The notes beneath the pieces were generated by a model. That model was not told where the DNA came from. It did no database searches and was given only the letters and a program-made list of their open reading frames with translations. Made by a program: the position numbers and the translations under genes. DNA of 64,000 bases, taken from assembly GCF_019925205.1 (NCBI RefSeq), contig NC_083562.1, positions 6,076,001 through 6,140,000 on the forward strand, in the 5' to 3' direction. The first letter of the stretch is position 1. The number at the start of each line of letters is the position of its first letter. Of this stretch, positions 26,683-38,560 are shown piece by piece. The DNA comes from Metopolophium dirhodum (Eukaryota > Arthropoda > Insecta > Hemiptera > Aphididae).

Positions 26683-29600
26683 AATAGGTATGATCAGTCA
26701 TCAAAATATTATTATAATTGTGCCACATGTATTATACCGCGGGTGAGAATTGAACAAATATATGTAGCGCGAATGATTTAAATTTATTCATAACCACAAA
26801 TTTTTTTTTCAAAGTCATGAACGACGATCGCGTTAATTTTAAAACATTATACACCGACATAATTATATAGGTATACAAGCATATTATATACCAGTAGTAG
26901 AATTGGAAAAAAATAATATAATCGTCACCATTTAGAGTTTAGACCGACAAACTTCGGACCGTACATAATTATGTTAAAATGCGTCCATATCTACAGTTCG
27001 ATCGGTATATTATAATATTCGTCTTCAGCAATTTATCAGAATAACACGGGTATAACTATATGTACGTTCATATTATTATATAATTTGTGAATTTGACACA
27101 GATTTTAGTTCTTCATTGTCTTATATTTTTTATCATTACTGTTTTTATTTTATTTTTTAAACCGTATAATTCATTTAACAACGTGATGTTAACTTTGACG
27201 AATGCATCATTTGCGGGTAAACGCGAATAATTGTACAGTTAGGTACTCTACGGCGGTTTACAGTCGGAAACGTCTGACGACAACAACGGCTAATTAATTC
27301 CAACGGAAATTTATCGATCCGGTGTTCTCTGACCCAAAACATTGAATATTATTGACCACTGTATAGTCTTATGTTCGTTACAGATGTCTCGGACATTACG
27401 ATAGTATATAGGTATACATACATACTATATATATATATATACATATTTTAACAGTTTGTTGTACCGTTCATGTATGTGGCGTATATAAATCGACACACGC
27501 GCATAGTATGCGTATTCGAGTTTCATGTCTTATTAGTTATTTCATGCGTTAATATAATATAATATAATACATATATATTATATTGGTGTATATACAGAAG
27601 TACCTGAAAATACGGCACCTATCTATGCGCTAATGCAAAATAGGTATAGTGCTCGGTATACGGAATTATGATTCCTATACGTCTATGATATTGTGCACGT
27701 GTAGTACCTACAACTATGTACTTATGTGCATATTGTGTAAAACGCGAAACGAGCTCGAACAAATCTGGAATTCGATGGTCGGTGGATCGAAACGCGGATG
27801 AGGAGCCGTAAAATAACGTACAATTCGAATCGTTTGCCCCGTGTCTGCTTTGCCCGACTGCCGCCGCCGCAAAGTTTTACGCTGAATCGGTTAACCGGTG
27901 TTATTACAGTATTACGGCGTCGGTATTAAATAATTATAGCTATGAGTAGACGTATTATAGTGGTCTGCTCGTATATTATGGCTTACGGGTCGACGGCCGT
28001 TTATTATTACTGTGCTGAGGAGGAACGTGTAACACGGCCGTAAAGTGCGCATAATTATTCGCCACGAGAACGTCTTCATTACATATCGTTATATCATATT
28101 AATTATTATTATTATTATTATTATCGTCGTCGTCGTCGTCGTTGTCTTTTGAACTAGAAGTGATTAAAAACCGCGGACGAGAAACTAGTTTTTAAAATGA
28201 CACCAATTATTACAATATCGGTATGATCATCTTGTTGAATAAACGTGCGTAGCTTCAACGAACGATATCAATATAAAAAAAAAATAGCGTATAATAGTGA
28301 GTATTGACCAGGGTTATAATATAACCTAAACATTAGTTTGCTATACATGCAACATGGTGAGTAACATTTTAAATATCCCATAACTCGTTTGGTTCTATAA
28401 ATTAATTGAAAAAAGATTTTTTACATACTATACTTACAATGATAATGTATTAATATGTCATATTTTTAATATTACTATCCAATCGTCAAAACCCAAGTAG
28501 GTAATCTTAAAAATACAAGTTATAATTATTTTCCTCGTAATAAACATCGTACAATGACACTAATTAAATCTAATACAGTAGGTATCTAATAAATTATAAA
28601 ATTGGGAAAACCTCATAGAGGTACCTACACATGCACATTTTTAAAGATTTGACCTAGACATTGTAATACCTATTAGTTATTACCTACATATCAATATTTC
28701 AATATTAATGCTGTAAATCGAGCGAAATTCTACGTCGACTTACCGTCCTGCGAGCTCGCGGAGCAAACCACATGCCTCTTGAATTATTAATAAGCTAAAA
28801 CTGTGTCACCTTCAGTGACTGTGCATTTTTTACGGTTAAACCATAACCATGTGTCCTGATAGTGACATTACTATAATTGTTACCTTGCAGTTGTTGTTTA
28901 TACTGAGTACCTATACTGACTTCCAAAACACAAGAAATGCATTGAAAAATATGTAGCTTAGAGTACTTCGACTCGTACTAGTTTTTATTATGTGTAGTAA
29001 TTTGATATGTAATTGTAATAAGTGAGTACTTATTCCAAAATAACCAAAAAAAAATTGAATAATGATAAAAAAAATAGATAAAATCATATTATTTACTACA
29101 CCTCACGAACAATTACTTCATATTTAACAACTATAACAATTACCTATACTTCGTATGTATTGCTTAATTTTGAGTCATATCAATAATGTGATAAATTACC
29201 TACTAGCGAGGTTAAATATTTTACAATTTTATCTTATACTTTTACTTAATACATATTAGGACATTTTATATGACTGGAAAGTATAAAAGTTTCTTAAAAA
29301 TGATTCATAAAAATTACAAAACTATTACCATTTACCAATGAAAATAATATTAATAATTTGAAGTTTCAATTATTATATATTAATTAAAATTACTTTAAAG
29401 GTTTCTTATTATACAGTCCAATCATTTAAAAAGATTGAAAATAACATAACAATTCTTAAGAAAAAAAAATAGATCGCCACAAAATAGGTATTTAAATAAC
29501 AATTTAAGTCAAAGAAAGATATTTTTCGATAATGAATATTCTTAAATCTGATTTATAAAACCTATGATAATTCCAGTCATTTAAGGATACAATCCTTACC

Positions 29601-30312
29601 TCTATTATAATTTAAAAAAATTACTTGGATAGAGGAATAATGAATGTTAATCAAATAAACAACCATTGCCCATTAGGCACAAAGATCCGTAAAGTTCGAG
29701 TTTAGTACACCACACTGGGACGAGGTTCTGCAGGACTATACATTTTCTGTAGGCCATCAAAATATTTAAGATGATTAAAATAAAGAATGATGAGAAATAG
29801 TATTAAATTCATACTAAATAAAACTTATTAAGTAACATCGTATGTATAATATATGTATGTATATATATATATATATAGATATACTGATACAGTAATAATG
29901 GGAACGGTGTCATATACTCATATATAAGCGATTTACCAAAATTGTTGCGATCTACGTCATGTACAATAGCTGTGTCGTAAGCGATGTACCAAACAAATAC
30001 CTACAAATTACTTACACAAATTATTAAAGTAAACATTAGTAGTTATTAATTTATGAAGAAGTATGTTAGGTTAGGCTAGTTCTAATTTCCTCATAACTAC
30101 GGGCGGAGGGGTTTAAAATTTCATATTTTAGCAATCAAAAATTGTATTTCTAAAATCTCATTGTGCCGCTAAAATAAGTCAAAAACCCGATAATCGTGTG
30201 CATTATTGTTTTACTAGTGTGTGAGACTCTACAAATTATAGTAGATGGCTTGTGTCACCGTTGTCGTCATAATAATAAGTTTTCTTACGTAGGTACGTCG
30301 GTAACCCAACCT
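25601..30312. other. Gene-free stretch with microsatellites
   Basis: (ATT)n occurs at ~26261-26310 and ~26647-26680, (ATT)n then (CGT)n at ~28103-28143, and (TA)n at ~27428-27441 and ~29858-29876. A small GC-richer patch lies at 27770-28030. The 87-codon minus frame at 26171-26434 is largely the translated (ATT)n repeat. Confidence 0.45.
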
Positions 30313-30320
30313 AGTCAGAG

Positions 30321-30534
30321 CAGTGGCGCCAAAGTCCATGTTAACGTCGGGCCATAACAGGGCAGGCCACATTTTATTTACCCCATACCTTTACTATAAG
30401 CATTAGTATACTTATGATTATGATTAAGTGTATATTAGAGTACCTATGTATTAAATAATAAAGATATTGAGGCAGCAAAGTTTTGAAACTTCCCGACCAC
30501 ATTTTAAAAACTTCGGTGCCACTGAGTCAGACTG
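30321..30534. mobile_element. hAT-like MITE, 214 bp
   Basis: The left end cagtggcgccaaagt and right end acttcggtgccactg are inverted repeats with two mismatches. The flanks are agtcagag (30313-30320) and agtcagac (30535-30542), an 8-bp target duplication with one change. Lies just upstream of the GC-rich promoter-like island. Confidence 0.8.
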
Positions 30535-30759
30535 AGCTTCTTAATACAACAATTAATATTATAATATATAATCCACATAATAACTGGGCCTATCGATAAA
30601 TAATGTAGCTAACATAATAATATCAAGTCCCGTCGGTCGTGCCCCCCGTGTTCACACAAACCATATGAAATATATTATCTAAATGTAAACATATCTAGAT
30701 AATATGTTAACCAACATTAGATAATATAGTCTACTGTCTATTGACAGTATGATAATAAT

Positions 30760-30983
30760 ATTATTACGGCCAGTCGTTGTCGGTTCTTACCTCGGTGTAG
30801 AAATGTGTCGGCTTTGTCACTTGAGACCGGAACGGGACGGACGCGTCGGTAAAGCGATCGTATTTAGAAACGCACGCGAAAAACAAAACTTAGACCCCGG
30901 TGACAGCTGAAATACCCGCTTCCGGTCCTATCCCCTAATCGTCGGCAGTGGCCGGGTGGTTTTCTCTGCGGGGTGCGGTTACA
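30760..30983 (+). promoter_or_regulatory. Candidate plus-strand first exon ending in a strong donor
   Basis: The plus strand reads GGTTACAG then GTAAGCTG at 30983/30984, a consensus-like 5' splice site in the same GC-rich island that holds a minus-strand donor at 30790. A divergent promoter with one non-coding first exon on each side would explain both. No plus-strand coding exon was recognised downstream in this window, so the partner transcript may be long or non-coding. Confidence 0.25.
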
Positions 30984-31010
30984 GGTAAGCTGACGGGCAG
31001 CGGTGGTCGC
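30791..31010 (-). promoter_or_regulatory. Candidate serpin promoter and non-coding first exon
   Basis: In a conspicuously GC-rich island the minus strand reads CACCGAG then GTAAGAACC, a near-consensus splice donor with the exon ending at 30791. A minus-strand TATATA lies at about 31034-31042, roughly 25-30 bases upstream of a possible start near 31010. The serpin is the only minus-strand gene downstream with an unpaired 5'-UTR acceptor (14516), so the two may be joined by a ~16-kb intron. This link is inference; RNA evidence is needed. Confidence 0.35.
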
Positions 31011-31534
31011 GCTGGAGAGCAACCGTTGGTCGGGTATATACTCGTCGATATTAATACTGTTGTGTGATTATCGAGGAGATGAACGAAATCGCAATAGTAT
31101 TATATGATGGCGTAATGCACGTACACGCGCACGTCAGAGGGATTCGCGTTTGGAATATTATAATATTAATATGTACTATGGCGCTGCGAACGTTGTGCGG
31201 CACCGACGTCTTGTACGACACTGAGGCGGTCTGCGGAGGTGGTCTTCGTCGTCGGCCGCGACTGTCGGCGGCGAGGAAGAGGAGCTGCGGCGGCGGCTGC
31301 TGCGCTTACCACCAGAAACCGGACGTACCGCGGAAACCACCGCGACCAGCCGGCTGGTTGCTGCTGGTTGCTGCTGCTGCTGCAGGTCGCCTTCCCCCCG
31401 ACCGAAGATTCCGTTATCCCTCCGACGGCGTCGGCGGCGGTGACCCCGAACCGGTGGCGTGTGCGTTCCGCGTTTTTATCGCGTCCGTATTTTTTTTTAT
31501 TTTCGTTTGAGTGTTTTTTTTTTTTTTTTTTTTT
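30984..31534. other. GC-rich island with CTG-type repeats, no convincing gene
   Basis: The segment is far richer in G+C than its surroundings and includes gctgctg repeats near 31360-31382 and a T21 run at 31514-31534. Overlapping plus-strand frames (31064-31510, 31239-31547) exist. They read through CG-rich low-complexity DNA and end in the poly-T, which is what non-coding GC-rich DNA produces. Best read as promoter-proximal DNA. Confidence 0.4.
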
Positions 31535-32960
31535 CGTATTATTCTAGAAAGACACCACAGAGTGTAGTATTATGTGAAATGTTCTGGTGAAAACGATTTC
31601 AATACGAATAACGTTTAACATCGTTTCAACGGTAGGTAAATAAGTAATAACATTACATAGTATAAGTAAGAATAGACGAAAGAAACAAAAAAAAAAAAAA
31701 AAACGGATTCGTGAGAAATTACGATGCACTTGTTGTGCGTGTGTGAAATGTACGACAGACCTTTAAGCGTCTCTTTGTAGGTTTGTTTTTTTAATTATCA
31801 CCGAATACTGACGACGACTGTCTGTGAATTAGATCGCCGCGTGGAAATTAGTCGAACGGTATTGTATAACAATAATATAAACAATAATAATATATAATTA
31901 TTGTGTATACGATACTATAATATATAAGTAGTGTTGCATTATATGTAATTTAGTAACATTCGTCTACCTAAATCATTTGAATTATTATGCATACAAAATA
32001 ATTAAGGTAAACATATGCGGCAAACCCATTTTTATTAGAAAAATGTCGTCTACTGTGATGTCGTTGAGATTCATCAAAAATATTTTTCGCGATATCTGTG
32101 TCATCCACGTTGTATCTGCGGTAATTTAGATTTTCCGTTTGTTTGCCCGTCTTATTTTTCAAAGTCCAAAAACTTTCTGTAATTCTGTATTGCCTCCGAT
32201 ATAATATTTTGATGGAAATTCTTTACATAGTTTTCAGTATTGTTATGTATCTGCGTTAGTTTAATGTCATATATTGTAGGCTTTCCCAATTCTTTGTCGA
32301 AAACACAACCCACAGTCACGGTGTATTAAACATTTGTGACCCATAATTTTATAAACTTAAAAATAATACACATTAATGTTGCGGCTAATGATTTTTTCAT
32401 ATTTTATATATTATACTGCACAGTGGACGGATATGAAATAATAAAAATAATCAATAGATTATATTTCGTGGTTTTTGGCAACAGCCATTTTTGATTTTAT
32501 GACAATGACTTTTAACTGTATACCTACACGGCTATACATAGAGCCTAGGAATGACTGAACATAGTACACGCTATATACGACGTTTGGTCTATTGTAGGCA
32601 CTCATTAGAAATATAAGTAGCATCTCCTATGTTCTTTAAGGTCCTCATTTAAATTATTATTGTCACACCAAACTACTTGGAAAATTATGCTTAAACGTTG
32701 ATAGCAGTAAACTTCTCATTAAACTGGTTTTTGCACATCCATGGTTAGTGGTTATACTGTCTAAATTTTGCAATTTCGGTACAGATATGAACCTCAATTA
32801 GTAATAATTGCTGTTTCTTTGCATCTGAGGGCTCTGGAAATATATAATTATTATTTTCAAATGAGAATTACAGTAAATTGTTAATCGGATGACACTTTTG
32901 AAAACTTTTATGTATACTCGTATATCTCAATCGAAACTCTATCGAGTAGTTTAAGACGTA
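31535..32960. other. Gene-free AT-rich stretch
   Basis: An A-run occurs near 31688-31703. The short minus frames here (31544-31729, 31968-32162) have no supporting features. Confidence 0.45.
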
Positions 32961-32969
32961 TTTAAATTT

Positions 32970-33530
32970 GTGTGGTATGTATTATTGTACTAAGGATAAT
33001 TATATGTCCATGATAGTTAGCTCTTATCTTATCGAACGTAAGCAACTTGTTAATGTGCTTGGTGTCAAACCTGATACTATTGATGTACCATCCGGTGTCC
33101 CACAAGGTGGGCTTTTTTCTCCCTTGTATTTTGCATAATTTGTTTATGATATTAAAAGATCTATTGTTAACTGTCAATTCCTACTTTTTGAAGATGACTT
33201 AAAATTATTTTTAAAAATTAATTCAGTAGTTGACTGCTTGCTTTTACAATACGATCTAAATTCATTAGTAAGATACCGAAATGGTCGTGGGTTGGAATTT
33301 AATATTTCAAAATGTCGTTTGATGTCTGTGTAGAACTCACGAACGTATTGATTCGTATGTGATTAATAATGATTATGTATTGTTATTTGCGGGTAATGAG
33401 ATAACTGATTTGGGTATTGTATTTATTCGTGAGTTCAATTTTCATGCTCAGTTAGATAAAATGTGTTGTAAAGAATTAGAAACCTTAGATTTTATAAAAA
33501 GAATTTTTCAAATGAATTTAAACTTCAAAT
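32970..33530 (+). pseudogene. Degraded reverse transcriptase of a Jockey-type LINE
   Basis: Conceptual translation gives, in order, SYLIERKQLV, VPSGVPQGGLFSPLYFA, a stop, FVYDI, then FLLFEDDLKLF, DCLLLQYDLNSLV, LEFNISKCRLMS and, after a frameshift, RTHERIDSYVINNDYV and ITDLGIVF. These correspond to the RT motifs 'SGVPQGS.L.P..F', 'FADDLK', 'DC..LQ.DL' and 'N..KC' of insect non-LTR elements. The catalytic-box alanine reads Glu (FEDD), and there is at least one stop and one frameshift, so it is dead. Neither endonuclease nor 3' tail is adjacent. Confidence 0.85.
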
Positions 33531-34081
33531 TTTGATTTAGATACATCAACATTTTCAAAAAGATTATCTACTTAACAATCAATAAAAAAAAAGTTAGATT
33601 TTCATTTGAAATAAAGAAGTACCTTTGTGTTTATCGCCACAGGATAAAATATTACAAATACATCCTTACATATTATATATTATATATTTTGCTTTAGCAG
33701 TGGTTTAAACTTTAAATGTATGTATATGAAATCTTAACTTCCCTTAAAATTATATCGAATTTCTACCCATATGAATAAGGGCGTCCAGTGTGATTTCTTT
33801 ACTCATTAAGTACGCCAATGAAGGTTAGACTTACTGACAAAGTATTATAGCAAGAAATGTTCTTGACAAGCGCTTGTATAAAAATAGCAATATTTCATTC
33901 TATACGGCGAAACACGAAATATTATATATTGTGTATTCTGACATATTGTTATAAGTTTATTTAGCTTTATTCTTATACTTCATCCAAATAAATAGTAAAT
34001 ATACAATAATTCATGTAAAGAAATTTATCAGCATATCTGCTGCTGTCGTTTCTGGATGTAATTTTCTTTGATATCATAATA
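33531..34081. other. AT-rich spacer
   Basis: Nothing beyond possible LINE remnants was seen. Confidence 0.4.
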
Positions 34082-34239
34082 CAGTCGTGTTTCGATAACT
34101 CGAAAAATTCGACAACTTGATTTTTAGTTTACTCCCATCAAGTTTAGGTTAGGTTAATTTGGAGTTAGGTATCTCAAATAATACATATCTCGAACATTTT
34201 TTGATCTCTCTTAGATTTTGATTTATTGCGACTCGACTG
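34082..34239. mobile_element. pogo/Tigger-like MITE
   Basis: The left end cagtcgtgtttcgataa is preceded by TA; the right end ttattgcgactcgactg is its imperfect inverted repeat and is followed by TG, a likely mutated TA. The CAGTCG..TCGATAACTCGA style of terminus is characteristic of pogo/Tigger elements. 158 bp, no coding capacity. Confidence 0.65.
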
Positions 34240-36168
34240 TGTAATATTTATTTGAACAATTTTAACTAACCTACTTAATAGAAAAAAAAATTACTTATTT
34301 CATTAAAAAAGCTAAATTAATTTTCCATTGTTTTTAATTAATTAAAACTATATGTCATAGGTGTGGGCTGGATTTCATTTAAGGTAAGTACCTATTTTGT
34401 TGCAAATAATAATTGAATAATTCATTAAGAAAGAGGGATTTGACATAATATTATGGGATATATTTTTTTCAGTATTATACGTAATTTTGAATTGATATAT
34501 TGTAAATTGAATTATTAAAACGTTTACTACAATTTACTTTTAAATATAATTAGATACTCCACGCTTGAGTGCAATCTATTGCAAGAATAGCAAGTGACTG
34601 GAATCTCATCTATACATTTTTTAAGACATCAAAGAAACTTCTAAATATATTTCAATTTTAAACGATATTGGAAGTATTAGCTAGAAACATTCCATCGAAA
34701 TCTTTATTGATAAACAATATGTCTCCTTATGACTTGGACTTGGGAGTATCAGGAAGTCCATCGACTAGTTTGAATTTATTTCTTGAAGTATCAAGATCAA
34801 CTTAAAATTTTTTATACCACAAAATACTCTAATCATTGTTTTTGTACATCTTAAATGTTGGTCCTTATAGTGAAATATATACCATCTATGTTGTGGCATA
34901 TATACAAAATGTAAACGTATACATATTATTAAAAATGTATAAAACTGATCCATTTTCACAGGTTTCTGTTCTCCTACTAACGCTCATGGCTGCATATGAT
35001 TCAAACACAATATTGTTTCTGTACATTTTTATGTAATTATTAGTTAATTAAAACTGTTTTGTAGAATACTGAACTATATTTCTTTAAAAACGATTTATGT
35101 TATGATAATCAAATATTTGTACATATATTTTTAATTTTTAGACTTTTTGAATAAATTATATAACGTTGGTTGTTTATACAATTTTGTGAGCTTAATTCTA
35201 AGCTAAAACAAAACGTAGCCATTTTATGGTACAAACATCAAAATTAGTTTATTTAACGATTTTACGCGTATTAAAATCATTAAATAATAAATTTAACGTC
35301 TTATCTTACGGAAATAGACCGTTGAGGCAATTACAGTTGTTCACTACGCGTAAAACGTGTTGTAACCTCATTTTCCTTGCTATCTTAGGACATATTCCCC
35401 TCTTTAAAATATATAATTTGGATCAATAATCATCGATACATCCTCTAAAATTACCAATGAAGTATTATCTGCGTACATCACGTTTCCACAGTTTTGAACC
35501 AATTTTCTGTTCATTGTGATGGATAATTGACACCTCCGTGTGACGTGCAGGAAACAATTGCATTGTGTGCAGCATCAAATATCAGTTAATTATGTATCGT
35601 ATTCCAGAACAGTGATTATATTCTGATCATTAATTGTTAACACCAATTTCGAGTGTCTCACTCGTCACTCTGAGCGAAATTGGATTTGAAATACATTTGT
35701 AATAAGCCTCTAGTCTTCTATAATGACTATACTAAATAACTATAATTTGTTATGTCTTGTATGTAATGTTGGTTTAAAATTATTCGTGTACATACATCAA
35801 CCTAAATATGGACGACTATAATTAAACGATAAAAAAAATAACATATCAAATAGACTGTGGTGAAAAATATATAAAAACTATCGGCACTATAAATTATAAT
35901 ACAAAATATATGCGATAATAACAACACATAACATGACATTATGTTCATGATAAAGATACGTACAAAAAAAAAACACATCTTTAAAAAATTAATACATTCA
36001 TCACTCTAGACCTAAAATTACCGACAGTAAAACTAAAAATATAACCGTTTTTCATGATCACGATTTAATGATCCGCCGTTTAGTGAAACAAAATAAAAAC
36101 GTTCTAATATAGCAATTGGAAATAAAATACCTATAGGTTTTATATAAAAAAAATATTTAATACATATA
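34240..36168. other. Gene-free AT-rich stretch
   Basis: The frames at 34836-35036 and 35226-35429 (plus) are short and lack context. No RNA gene was seen. Confidence 0.4.
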
Positions 36169-36315
36169 CAGGGTGATTCGCCAAGCATACTCAGTTCTCA
36201 CCCTCGTTTTTCATTTCATAATGAATCTATTCAATTCTACAATTGAATAGCGTTTTGCCATTTATTAATATTACATAAAATTGAAACCAATTCAAATATT
36301 CAACACCGACATTAT

Positions 36316-36321
36316 TTTATT
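36316..36321 (-). terminator. AATAAA polyadenylation signal for the 257-aa gene
   Basis: A minus-strand AATAAA, in the context GATAAAAATAAAATAATG, lies about 185 bases downstream of the TAG stop at 36506. The spacing suits a short 3' UTR. It lies inside the TIR-bounded element. Confidence 0.4.
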
Positions 36322-36505
36322 TTTATCAATCATTACCAATAAATTTACAGCACTTGATTAATAATCGGGTTAATTAATTTTCACATAAACATATAACAAT
36401 TCTATATATATACAATAATATTTTAACATTTTAACAAGAGCCGTAGGTACCAACCTATGTACGGTACCATAAACTGTATACAACAGCAACAGCGATATAC
36501 CGGCA

Positions 36506-37279
36506 CTACGCACATCCGCAGCACAATACACGCCTTACATTTTTTTTAATGCGCGACCATATCGATCGGCGTCCGGGCTTCACCGTCTTTCCCGTTATTA
36601 CCACCGTTTTTTGCTGGTCCGCATTAACGAGTGGCATCGCCACACAGGGCCCCCCCGTCAGGGTCTCAAACTCTGCAGTTTGCCCTGCAGCTGCGACATC
36701 ACACGGCGCTCGGGTCTCCACTGCAGTGGAGGTCATCACGTGGACGTTTGGCATCGAAGAAAACCGTGTTATAATCCGACCTCCGGCGCTCGTCCGTTTT
36801 TTGGCTTCGGCTAAATCCCTGTCGTCTATTGAAACCGCTGTGCAGGAACGTCGTCGGCATTCAACCGCCTTCGCGGCTACCAGATGCTCGATCTTTGCGG
36901 CATCATCCGTGACTACGCATGCGGCTGACGGCTCTGCCACTTTGGAGTCCGTTTGCCCCGCAGCTGCGACATCACACGGCGCTCGGATCTCCACTGCAGT
37001 GGAGGTCATCACGTGGACGTTTGGCGTCGAAGAAAACCGTGTTATAATCCGACCTCCGGCGCTCGTCCGTTTTTTGGCTTCGGCTAAATCTCTGTCGTCT
37101 ATTGAAACCGCTGTGCAGGAACGTCGTCTTGGTTCAATCGTCTTCGCTTCGTTTTCGCGGCTCATCACTAGGACATTTCGCCTGCAAAAGCAGGACTTTT
37201 CCAGCGGACTCGCAGCGTAATTGGCTGCACGTCTCTTGGCCAAATGTAAGCGCACAGCGTTAGAAATAATCGAAGACAT
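36506..37279 (-). CDS. Intronless unknown protein with an internally duplicated domain, 257 aa
   Basis: A single open frame runs from an ATG at 37279 (A at -3) to TAG at 36508-36506, in locally GC-richer DNA. I do not recognise the family. Residues 51-110 and 142-201 are near-identical copies (period 91 residues), each with RRRSCTAVSIDDRD, KKRTSAGGRIITRFSS and PNVHVMTSTAVE. The parts outside the core are only weakly alike between units. There is no signal peptide or membrane segment. The last 21 residues (RRSIWSRIKKNVRR then VLCCGCA) are strongly basic with one Trp and three Cys, suggesting membrane or nucleic-acid contact (inference). RRxS and KRTS motifs are possible basophilic-kinase sites. 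An AATAAA lies ~185 bases after the stop. It sits within an inverted-terminal-repeat-bounded segment. Few synonymous changes separate the repeats, so coding constraint is unproven. Confidence 0.6.
   Translation of the reverse strand: MSSIISNAVRLHLAKRRAANYAASPLEKSCFCRRNVLVMSRENEAKTIEPRRRSCTAVSIDDRDLAEAKKRTSAGGRIITRFSSTPNVHVMTSTAVEIRAPCDVAAAGQTDSKVAEPSAACVVTDDAAKIEHLVAAKAVECRRRSCTAVSIDDRDLAEAKKRTSAGGRIITRFSSMPNVHVMTSTAVETRAPCDVAAAGQTAEFETLTGGPCVAMPLVNADQQKTVVITGKTVKPGRRSIWSRIKKNVRRVLCCGCA
36678..37129 (-). repeat. 179-bp coding repeat, two copies 273 bp apart
   Basis: Copies at 36678-36856 and 36951-37129 differ at four positions by my reading. Two of those changes alter residues (Thr/Met, Ile/Thr). 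Outside these limits the two units fall to weak similarity. This indicates either a recent duplication of the core or an older duplication whose core was homogenised. Confidence 0.9.
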
Positions 37280-37617
37280 GATAGAAATAATATAATAATA
37301 ATTACAATTGGTTACTGGTCAGGTATATTGTGTAATGGGTAAAGACAATAATCTTTTCACTACAATAGGTACCTAGTCAATAAGAAACATCAAACAATTG
37401 TAAGACGAATGGCAAATTCCATGGAAACTTAATTTGTATGTTAGCCATTAAATAAATAGTAACAAATAAATAAATAATAATAATAATATTAATAATCGAA
37501 TTTTACAAGTAAATAAAACTGTGCCAAATTATACTGTAAATACATTTTTAAGCAAGTGATTTTTTAAAAAAAGGGGAAAATGGATGCGAGCATGCTTGGT
37601 GGAACACCGTCGCCGTG

Positions 37618-38560
37618 TATACCTATATTATGTATTTTAATAATTAATATTATCACGAGGGTTTATTGTTAGATACAAAACCTGAGTGCCCGTCATATTA
37701 CACTCAGAGTTTTACCTTAGAATTTAGATCACACACTAAGCATGGACCCATTTCCGCTATAATTTGAAGCACATATTAGCGACAAATCTCTGTATTATAC
37801 CGATAATCTGTAAATACGCAAAAAGAATTTTTTATAAAAAAAAATGTATTTTTTATCTATTTGAATTTATGTAAAATATAAATATAAATCAATCAACGAC
37901 CAACGGCTAACACATATAGGCACATAGCGTTTCACACACATTCTAATTCAGTAACTCGTCGATTATATTTTGTGCATCAAATTGATGTACAATTAAACGC
38001 TATCGAAATATTTTATTTCGAAATATCTAAATAGTTCATTAAAATTAATATAAAACAGTCATGAACCAATTTTTAAGGAAACACATAACATGATTTTAAA
38101 TTGTAAGTAATGACTATAAATTATAATAACGAAACGTACATAAGAACTGAAATTGTTGAAATGTATTATTTTTATTTTTATTTATTTTACTCGATCAACA
38201 ACGATCATTGATCCACTATAGTGCCTACCATCACGAAACCTACGTACTACAGTCTGCAAGTGTGGTTAAACATTTTTGGTACTTTTGCCTTTTTTTTCAG
38301 CAGTAGTTAAAGTCCAAATAGAAAAGGTAAACTAAGTAAATTTGACAATCCAGTATGAGATTATTTGTCGATTTTCACTGACCGCGGGAAACACCACAGT
38401 ATATATGTAGAAGTATTGGCCAAGAACTAAGGAGTCTTAAGAAAATATTTACGAAATAGTAATGTTGTTAACGCGATAATACTTATTGCAGCAAGTTACC
38501 CAGTTATTAAATATTTTAAACGAAAACATATGTTTTTCATATTAATAATTATGGGTATCG
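37618..38560. other. Gene-free AT-rich stretch
   Basis: No feature was recognised. Confidence 0.4.

Larger units (their letters stand above)
36169..37617. mobile_element. TIR-bounded segment enclosing the 257-aa gene
   Basis: The left end at 36169, CAGGGTGATTCGCCAAGC, is preceded by TA. The right end has aaaaaaagggg then gagcatgcttggtgg and caccg, ends at 37617 and is followed by TA. In inverted orientation the two ends share GGTG..TC..CCAAGCAT.CTC. Both match the ends of the 763-bp element at 48884-49646. Total length 1449 bp; the interior carries an intronless gene that the other family members lack. TA target duplication and TIR style suggest a Tc1/mariner-type non-autonomous element (inference). 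No transposase is present. The right end has some extra bases, so the boundary is approximate. Confidence 0.5.

Noticed and set aside
30066..30078. ttaggttagg, resembling the insect telomere repeat
   Set aside because: Only two units here (and two near 34147); far too short to be an interstitial telomere array.
31064..31547. 148- and 102-codon plus-strand frames, one with a Leu-rich stretch like a signal peptide
   Set aside because: The hydrophobic run is the translation of gctgctg repeats, and both frames end in poly-T.
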